Source of the DNA: Candidatus Sivonenia alaskensis PMM_0068
GTDB taxonomy: Bacteria; Cyanobacteriota; Cyanobacteriia; Gloeobacterales; PMM-0068
Direction: 5' to 3'
Length of the DNA: 10,660 nucleotides
NCBI GenBank assembly: GCA_949127685.1
Contig: CASBPW010000051.1
Location: forward strand, 1 to 10,660
Translations under genes and position numbers: made by a program
Part shown: one piece after another, positions 6,345 to 10,660 of the stretch
Layout of the letters: the number at the start of each line of letters is the position of its first letter
Position numbering within the stretch: position 1 is the first letter of the stretch
Notes under the pieces: model-generated
Databases searched by the model: none
What the model was told of the DNA's origin: nothing
Seen by the model: only the letters and a program-made list of their open reading frames with translations

Positions 6345-7280
6345 ATGAGCGTCACCGTAGTTTATACCCCAAAATTCTTGGAACATGACATGGGGGCAGG
6401 CCATCCTGAACAACCCCAACGGGTGGCGGTCTGTGCGGCCTACCTAGAAGCAACAAGTTTCCATAAGCAACTGCACTGGCTTTCTCCCCGGATGGCCACC
6501 CCAGAAGAACTTTCATGGGTGCATAGCCCGAGCTACATCGAGCTGATTCAATCTTTGGCACAGCGGGGGGGTGGTCGTTTGGATGCCGATACCTACGTAG
6601 GCCCTGCTAGCTATGAAATAGCCTTGCTCAGTGCGGGAGGCTGGCTAGTCGGTGTAGACCAAGTGGTAGACCATCACACCTCTACCTTTGTGCTAGCGCG
6701 TCCCCCCGGTCATCATGCGGAACGCCAGCGAGGCATGGGTTTTTGTCTATTCTCCAATGCTGCCTTAGCCGCCCAGTATGCCCTTAGGGAGAAGGGACTC
6801 TCCCGAGTCGCTATTTTTGATTGGGATGTACATCATGGCAATGGCACCCAATCGATCGTGGAGCAAGACCCACGGATTGCTTATTGTTCTATCCATGAAA
6901 TTGGAAATTATCCAGGGACGGGGGACAGAAGTGAAGAAGGCCCTTATCAAAATGTGCTCAATATTCCCTTGCCTGCCCGCAGCAGTAGGCTGGAATATCT
7001 AACCGCTTTTGACCAGGAAGTTCGCCCTTTCCTAGAAAGATTCCAGCCGCAGTTATTGATTGTTAGTGCTGGATTTGATGCCAACCGAGCGGACCCTCTA
7101 GCCAATATGGCCCTAGAACCAGAGGATTTTGGCACGCTCACCGAAAGATGTTTACAGATTACGCCCCAGTTGTTGCTTGGATTAGAAGGCGGGTATGACC
7201 TGGAAGCTTTGGGAAATTCTGTCGTTCAGGTAGTCGGCGCTTTGGTGGTAAACGCACAACAAAAGCAGAATCAAGAATAA
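6345..7280 (+). CDS. Histone deacetylase family protein (zinc amidohydrolase)
   Basis: Zinc-dependent amidohydrolase of the histone deacetylase/AcuC/acetylpolyamine amidohydrolase superfamily, removing acetyl groups from lysine side chains or small amines. ATG 6345 gives 311 residues, normal for a single-domain bacterial member, and the protein starts at the first strand (VTVVYTPKFLEHD). The catalytic His pair is His123-His124 in RPPGHHAE. Zinc ligands are Asp161 and His163 in FDWDVHHGNGT and Asp245 in SAGFDANRADP, and the transition-state Tyr is Tyr284 in LEGGYDL. All key residues are intact. The phrase RPPGHHAERQRGMGFCLFSN resembles class II (HDAC6/10-like) enzymes. At the position where HDAC10 polyamine deacetylases carry a gatekeeper Glu there is Leu252 (DPL), which favours a protein or other acyl-lysine substrate. 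It is divergent from the stress-protein gene, with 73 bp between starts; an exporter gene follows after 47 bp. Confidence 0.92.
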   Translation: MSVTVVYTPKFLEHDMGAGHPEQPQRVAVCAAYLEATSFHKQLHWLSPRMATPEELSWVHSPSYIELIQSLAQRGGGRLDADTYVGPASYEIALLSAGGWLVGVDQVVDHHTSTFVLARPPGHHAERQRGMGFCLFSNAALAAQYALREKGLSRVAIFDWDVHHGNGTQSIVEQDPRIAYCSIHEIGNYPGTGDRSEEGPYQNVLNIPLPARSSRLEYLTAFDQEVRPFLERFQPQLLIVSAGFDANRADPLANMALEPEDFGTLTERCLQITPQLLLGLEGGYDLEALGNSVVQVVGALVVNAQQKQNQE

Positions 7281-7327
7281 TGTGCAGCGAACTCGATAAA
7301 ATGGGGTTTATCTTCTATTAAGCTGCT

Positions 7328-9061
7328 GTGCTTAAATCCAGCTATCGTAAGCTCACTCCCTATCTACTGCCCCATCGGTGGATTTTCCTAAGTGCCATAG
7401 TCTGCATGGTGGGCTTTGTAGGCTCCACGCCTTTCCTAGCCCAACTCGCCGGAAGTTTAACCGAACCAGTCAGTAAAGGAAATTTGGGAGGGCTATCTCA
7501 AGTTTTTATCGCAGCCGCTATCGTATTCATCATTCGAGGGGTCTTTCAATTTGGTCAGGACTCCCTCATGGCCAAGGCTAGCCTCCAAGCCGTTACAGAT
7601 CTACGCATTGATCTTTTTGCCCATCTTCAAAGTCTAGACCTCTGCTATTTTGACGAAAAGAAGTCTGGAGATTTGGCCTATAAGCTGACCCAGGATGTGG
7701 ACCGTTTAACCGACGTGGTCCGCAAGTTTTTCAACCAGTTTGTGCCCAGCGTATTAACCGTTATTGCGTTGCTGGCCTATCTCCTTTACCTAAACTGGGT
7801 CCTTACCTGTCTTACCCTCCTGGTGGCTCCTCTGATCACCCTTGCCCTGGGCTGGTTCGGCTCAAAACTGCAAAACTTCTCCCGCCAAGGGCAAGACCTC
7901 TCCTCAGATCTGGCTGGTTTACTCACCGAAATTTTTGCTGGAATCCGGGTGATTCGAGGCTTTGCTTCAGAAGACTATGAGATTCGCCGGTTTAAGCGCT
8001 TATCCGAAGAAAATCAGGTTGCACGCTTTCAAGCAGAGTACATCAAGGCCATTCAATATCCTGTCGTAGGCATACTCCAGGTGAGCGGTATATTAGCGGT
8101 GGTCGGGTTTGGTACGTACCAGATTGGTCAAGGCCATCTGACAGGTGGTCAATTCCTTAGTTTTTTGACGGGGATTGCCTTACTGATGGACCCGATCTCG
8201 CTTACCACTTCTAACTTTAATGAACTAAAGCAAGCAGAATCATCGGCAGACCGTCTTTTTGAACTCCTGGATGTGAAACCTGTTCTTGTAGAAAGATCAA
8301 ATGCCATAACCTTACCTGCGCTGGAAGGGAAAGTTGATTTTGAAAATGTTTTCTTTGGTTATAAGGCTGGCCAACCTGTCTTAAAAGGTGTCAGCTTTAC
8401 AGTCCATCCTGGTGAAGTAGTGGCTTTGGTTGGTCCTTCTGGCTCGGGAAAGTCTTCTCTAGTGGGAATGGTCCCCCGTTTCTATGACCCTCAAGCAGGG
8501 AAAGTTCTGGTAGATGGCAACGATGTGCGGGATGTGACCTTTGAAAGCTTACGCCGTCAGATTGGCATCGTGCCTCAAGAAACGATCCTCTTTTCTGGAA
8601 CCGTGGCGGAAAATATTGCCTATGGTCACGACAGTTTCGATATGAAGGAAGTGGAACAAGCTGCCCGTATTGCCAATGCCCATGACTTTATTCTCGCCCT
8701 GCCTAGGGGCTACCAAACCATGTTGGGAGAGCGCGGAACGAATCTATCTGGAGGGCAGCGTCAACGGATTGCCATTGCCCGCGCTGTTCTGCTCGATCCA
8801 AGAATCTTGATCCTAGATGAAGCAACCAGTGCATTGGATACGGAGTCAGAAGCACTCGTCCAAGAGGCCCTCAATCGCTTGATGAACGGCAGAACAGTTC
8901 TGGTAGTCGCTCATCGACTCTCCACTATTCGGCAGGCAGACCGGATTCTAGTGATAGAACGGGGCCACATTATCGAAGCAGGCAACCATCAAGACCTAAT
9001 GGCGATTCGTTCTGGGCTTTATCGTCAACTGTATGAACGGCAGATGCAATCGGTGGGTTGA
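7328..9061 (+). CDS. ABC exporter, MsbA/HlyB-type half transporter
   Basis: Inner-membrane ATP-driven exporter with one membrane domain fused to one ATPase domain, which would work as a homodimer or with a partner encoded elsewhere. The cargo is unknown; lipids, drugs and peptides are all moved by this family. GTG 7328 gives 577 residues, the usual length, starting MLKSSYRKLTPYLLPHRW. The membrane domain (about 1-310) has hydrophobic spans near 18-38, 57-77, 138-178 (two), 245-268 and 276-292. The ATPase domain (about 335-577) has Walker A GPSGSGKSS (369-377), Q-loop Gln417, signature LSGGQ (473-477), Walker B ILILDEAT (493-500, Glu498 catalytic), D-loop SALD and switch His529. No peptidase domain precedes it, so it is not a bacteriocin-processing type. 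It lies 47 bp after the deacetylase gene and may share its transcript. Its stop faces the amidotransferase gene. Confidence 0.95.
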   Translation: MLKSSYRKLTPYLLPHRWIFLSAIVCMVGFVGSTPFLAQLAGSLTEPVSKGNLGGLSQVFIAAAIVFIIRGVFQFGQDSLMAKASLQAVTDLRIDLFAHLQSLDLCYFDEKKSGDLAYKLTQDVDRLTDVVRKFFNQFVPSVLTVIALLAYLLYLNWVLTCLTLLVAPLITLALGWFGSKLQNFSRQGQDLSSDLAGLLTEIFAGIRVIRGFASEDYEIRRFKRLSEENQVARFQAEYIKAIQYPVVGILQVSGILAVVGFGTYQIGQGHLTGGQFLSFLTGIALLMDPISLTTSNFNELKQAESSADRLFELLDVKPVLVERSNAITLPALEGKVDFENVFFGYKAGQPVLKGVSFTVHPGEVVALVGPSGSGKSSLVGMVPRFYDPQAGKVLVDGNDVRDVTFESLRRQIGIVPQETILFSGTVAENIAYGHDSFDMKEVEQAARIANAHDFILALPRGYQTMLGERGTNLSGGQRQRIAIARAVLLDPRILILDEATSALDTESEALVQEALNRLMNGRTVLVVAHRLSTIRQADRILVIERGHIIEAGNHQDLMAIRSGLYRQLYERQMQSVG

Positions 9062-9120
9062 TTTAAAATTCAGAGTCCGACCCGCTTGTTCCACTCCAAT
9101 GACTATGAGCAGTAGGGTAT

Positions 9121-9861
9121 TCAAACCAACAGAATGCGGTCCACAAATTTCTCAATCAGTTGATTGGCCATCGTAGTCTCTTGCAGATTCTTCAAAATGT
9201 CGATGAGCACTTCACTATCGTCTAGATATCGATTGTGATAGCGGGTGATTCGAGCCGCTAAGTCTTTGGCATCTAGTTCTGGATGAAATTGAAACCCGTA
9301 AAACGGCTTGTCAGAAACTTTGAAGGCATGGTAAGGGCAGAGTTCGGATGCAGCTAGTAGAATCGCCTCTTGGGGTAGGGATAAAGCTCTTTCTTTATGA
9401 CCGCAAACGGCCCAAAATCCATTCGCAACATCGTGGAAGAGAACATCATCGCGGGCTGCTTCTGTGAGCGACATTGGATAGGTTCCAATCTCCATGTTGG
9501 CTTTGTCAACCATCACGCTGCCGCCCAAAGCTTCGACGGCCACTTGAAAGCCAAAACAGGAAGCAAAGACCGGAATGCTTTCCTCCAAACAGTGGGCCAT
9601 GAGGAGCTTGCTGGGTTCTACAAAGGGATAGAGGTCCGGTTGCATGACTGAGGCATCGCTCGACCCACCTACAAAGAGGGCATCATACCCCTCGATGCAG
9701 GTTGGCTCAAAGTCAGGAATATCAAACACATTCAGGGTTGCCAACTGCTGAGGTTCCAGCTGGCTATATCGTACAAATTCGTCGAATTCTTCTAGGCGCG
9801 TGATCTCGTCTTCGCGAATCTGAAGTAGGAGGATTTTTAGCTGGGACCGTTGTTTTGGCAT
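9121..9861 (-). CDS. Class-I (type 1) glutamine amidotransferase domain protein
   Basis: Cytoplasmic protein of 246 residues made of a single class-I glutamine amidotransferase fold, the domain that in GuaA, CarA and relatives releases ammonia from glutamine; members standing alone may hydrolyse other gamma-glutamyl compounds. ATG 9861 is the start. The nucleophile is Cys102 in FASCFGFQVA; the triad is completed by His193 and Glu195 in FQFHPELD, so the domain should be active. ALFVGGSSDASV (61-72) matches the loop that usually holds GGP/GGS. The C-terminal portion after about 205 is helical and rich in Asp, Glu and Leu. No synthetase domain or obvious partner gene adjoins, so the acceptor and pathway are unknown. 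It converges with the ABC exporter gene across a 59-bp gap in which I see no clear terminator. Confidence 0.88.
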   Translation of the reverse strand: MPKQRSQLKILLLQIREDEITRLEEFDEFVRYSQLEPQQLATLNVFDIPDFEPTCIEGYDALFVGGSSDASVMQPDLYPFVEPSKLLMAHCLEESIPVFASCFGFQVAVEALGGSVMVDKANMEIGTYPMSLTEAARDDVLFHDVANGFWAVCGHKERALSLPQEAILLAASELCPYHAFKVSDKPFYGFQFHPELDAKDLAARITRYHNRYLDDSEVLIDILKNLQETTMANQLIEKFVDRILLV

Positions 9862-9951
9862 GAAATTGTCTGGAGTACCAGCGCCCGATAAGGTTGATTT
9901 TTCTCATAAGTCTGAGGGTTGTTGAACAGATTTTTGATTCCCCCATCGTCA

Positions 9952-9959
9952 GCGATCGC
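9952..9959. repeat. HIP1 palindrome GCGATCGC
   Basis: Third copy of the cyanobacterial octamer, here in non-coding DNA upstream of the amidotransferase gene. The stretch from here to the SnoaL remnant shows only a TATACT (9991-9996) that could be a relict -10 element. Confidence 0.8.
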
Positions 9960-10014
9960 GTTGTTCAAGCTGTGTCAATGTACCTTAATCTATACTGACT
10001 TTGAAGCAAACATT

Positions 10015-10214
10015 ATGGCTACTCTCGAATCCAATAAACAGGTGGTTTTGTAGTATGTGGAGGCATTCAATCGCTGGGCAAATCCTATTAACTGGTGGCG
10101 ATGGAGTGGTTCATTCTAGGCGAAGGCAAGATTTATCGTCGGTGGGATACCCGTGATTCTGCATCCCAGGCTCGCCAGATTGATATGAATATGAATATGA
10201 ATTCGTCGCCTTAG
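10015..10214 (+). pseudogene. SnoaL-like (NTF2-fold) gene remnant with stop codon and lost middle
   Basis: ATG 10015 opens MATLESNKQVVL, then an in-frame TAG (10051-10053), then YVEAFNRW. Read through, this is the typical N-terminal helix of SnoaL-like/ester-cyclase proteins (pattern NK-VV-Y-EAFNRG). After about 25 codons the similarity stops. In another frame, from about 10101, comes EWFILGEGKIYRRWDTRDS and then ASQARQIDM, which resembles the family's C-terminal strand and helix (pattern ENGKI-E-WD--D). Its stop is at 10212-10214. The central part of about 90 residues that forms the pocket is missing. The gene is therefore broken three ways: a nonsense codon, a large internal deletion and a change of frame. 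The last 36-codon frame could in principle be made as a peptide, but nothing supports that. Confidence 0.65.
10185..10202. repeat. Three tandem ATGAAT hexamers
   Basis: Three perfect head-to-tail copies of ATGAAT at the 3' end of the SnoaL-like remnant, encoding Met-Asn repeats in its last frame. This is a likely product of replication slippage in unselected DNA. Confidence 0.85.
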
Positions 10215-10219
10215 AAGGT

Positions 10220-10528
10220 TTATTCTCCCTTACTTGTCATTACAGCTACTTCCTTTTTCAATCGCTCTCCCACTTCGTCCTCAACCACATCCAGATCGTA
10301 ATCCATTTGTAATCCCAGCCAAAATCGTGGCGACCTATTAAAATAATGGGCTAAACGAAGAGCGGTATCTGCTGTAATACGTCGCTTTCCGTGAATAATT
10401 TCGTTAATACGTCGTGCGGGGACTCGAAGAGCCAGAGCTAATTGGTTTTGACTAAGGTTCATTGGCTTGAGAAATTCCTCTAAAAGCACCTCACCAGGAT
10501 GAATTGGCATCAACTTGTTTTCATTCAT
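10220..10528 (-). CDS. higA: HigA-type antitoxin, XRE-family DNA-binding protein
   Basis: Antitoxin of a higBA toxin-antitoxin pair: it binds and neutralises HigB and, as a dimer, represses the shared promoter. ATG 10528 gives 102 residues, the usual length. The opening MPIHPGEVLLEEFLKPMNLS is the characteristic start of this family, followed by a helix-turn-helix (about 25-50, QNQLALALRVPARRINEIIHG) and the conserved FNRSPRFWLGLQMDYDLD segment (63-80). The C-terminal tail (about 85-102) is charged and probably flexible. It begins 9 bp after the stop of the upstream toxin gene, the toxin-first order typical of higBA, and GGCGAAAGA just before the ATG may be a weak ribosome-binding site. The promoter and operator must lie upstream of higB, outside the window. 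Confidence 0.92.
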   Translation of the reverse strand: MNENKLMPIHPGEVLLEEFLKPMNLSQNQLALALRVPARRINEIIHGKRRITADTALRLAHYFNRSPRFWLGLQMDYDLDVVEDEVGERLKKEVAVMTSKGE

Positions 10529-10537
10529 TCTTTCGCC

Positions 10538-10660
10538 TCAATGATAATCAACGATTTCTACGTCTAAAGCATCACCGTCTTGCCATACAAAGCAAATTCG
10601 CCATTGATCGTTGACTCGAATGCTATATTGACCTTCCCTATTACCAACCAGACGCTCCAA
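10538..10660 (-). CDS. higB: HigB/RelE-like toxin, C-terminal 40 residues (cut by window edge)
   Basis: Open from the right edge to TGA at 10540-10538. The translation runs LERLVGNREGQYSIRVNDQW, then RICFVWQDGDALDVEIVDYH, the conserved C-terminal half of HigB/RelE-fold mRNA interferases, which cleave mRNA on the ribosome to slow growth. The QYSIRVNDQWRI strand with its basic residues, the FVW strand and the closing EIVDYH are typical. The N-terminal half, including the start codon, lies beyond the window, so whether the toxin is intact cannot be judged. The antitoxin gene follows after 9 bp. Confidence 0.9.
   Translation of the reverse strand: MERLVGNREGQYSIRVNDQWRICFVWQDGDALDVEIVDYH

Noticed and set aside
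6272..6355. Upstream extension of the stress-protein frame to 6355
   Set aside because: It would overlap the divergent deacetylase start and add 28 residues foreign to the UspA fold.
4764..7280. A polyamine module: PotD-like lipoprotein plus an acetylpolyamine-type deacetylase
   Set aside because: The deacetylase has Leu, not Glu, at the HDAC10-type gatekeeper position. The two genes are divergent, and no polyamine permease or acetyltransferase is present. The idea rests on proximity only.
7284..7326. Nested inverted repeats GCAGC/GCTGC and GATAAA/TTTATC between the deacetylase and ABC exporter genes
   Set aside because: The stems are only 5 and 6 bp, AT-rich inside and without a T-run; too weak to call a terminator or operator.
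9062..9120. Terminator between the ABC exporter and amidotransferase genes
   Set aside because: I found no stem-loop of useful length or T-run in this gap.
9991..9996. TATACT as a promoter -10 element for the SnoaL-like remnant
   Set aside because: No -35 element sits at a suitable distance, and the gene it would serve is broken; noted but not called as a feature.
1..10660. CRISPR array, tRNA or rRNA gene, insertion sequence with transposase
   Set aside because: I saw no regularly spaced repeats, no cloverleaf-like sequence and no transposase motif on either strand.

Overview
The window looks like chromosomal DNA of a cyanobacterium. Three copies of the HIP1 octamer GCGATCGC (425-432, 1167-1174, 9952-9959) occur in 10.7 kb, about one per 65 kb being expected at random. 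SecA is of the cyanobacterial/plastid type, with a large insert after the NPEYMA motif and no C-terminal zinc-binding tail, and the other proteins also read as cyanobacterial. I do not name a genus. The content is mainly housekeeping genes, with two decayed gene remnants and one palindromic repeat between genes.

Layout. At the left edge is a short-chain dehydrogenase/reductase (SDR) missing its N-terminus. Between it and secA lies an internal piece of a glucose-6-phosphate dehydrogenase gene (about 650-873), frameshifted and cut at both ends, followed by a 15-bp tandem repeat. secA (1002-4019) encodes the Sec translocation ATPase; 14 bp downstream is a DEDDh 3'-5' exonuclease gene, probably co-transcribed. 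This exonuclease gene converges on a two-gene minus-strand unit, and the gap between them is filled almost exactly by a palindromic element of about 105 bp (4659-4763). The minus-strand unit is a UspA-type universal stress protein followed, with a 4-base TTGA stop/start overlap, by a PotD-like substrate-binding lipoprotein. Divergent from it is a histone-deacetylase-family amidohydrolase, then an MsbA-type ABC exporter 47 bp downstream. The exporter converges on a class-I glutamine amidotransferase domain protein. The right end holds a broken SnoaL-like gene (N- and C-terminal parts joined, middle missing) and a minus-strand higBA toxin-antitoxin pair whose toxin runs off the window.

How the parts relate. 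SecA is general export machinery that the lipoprotein would use, but this is no specific link. The lipoprotein has no permease or ATPase gene beside it, and the exporter is of the wrong type to serve it. The clearest functional pairs are higB-higA and the translationally coupled stress protein/lipoprotein genes. I found no convincing new multi-gene system; the items most worth a second look are the two remnants, the palindromic element and the long C-terminal tail of SecA.
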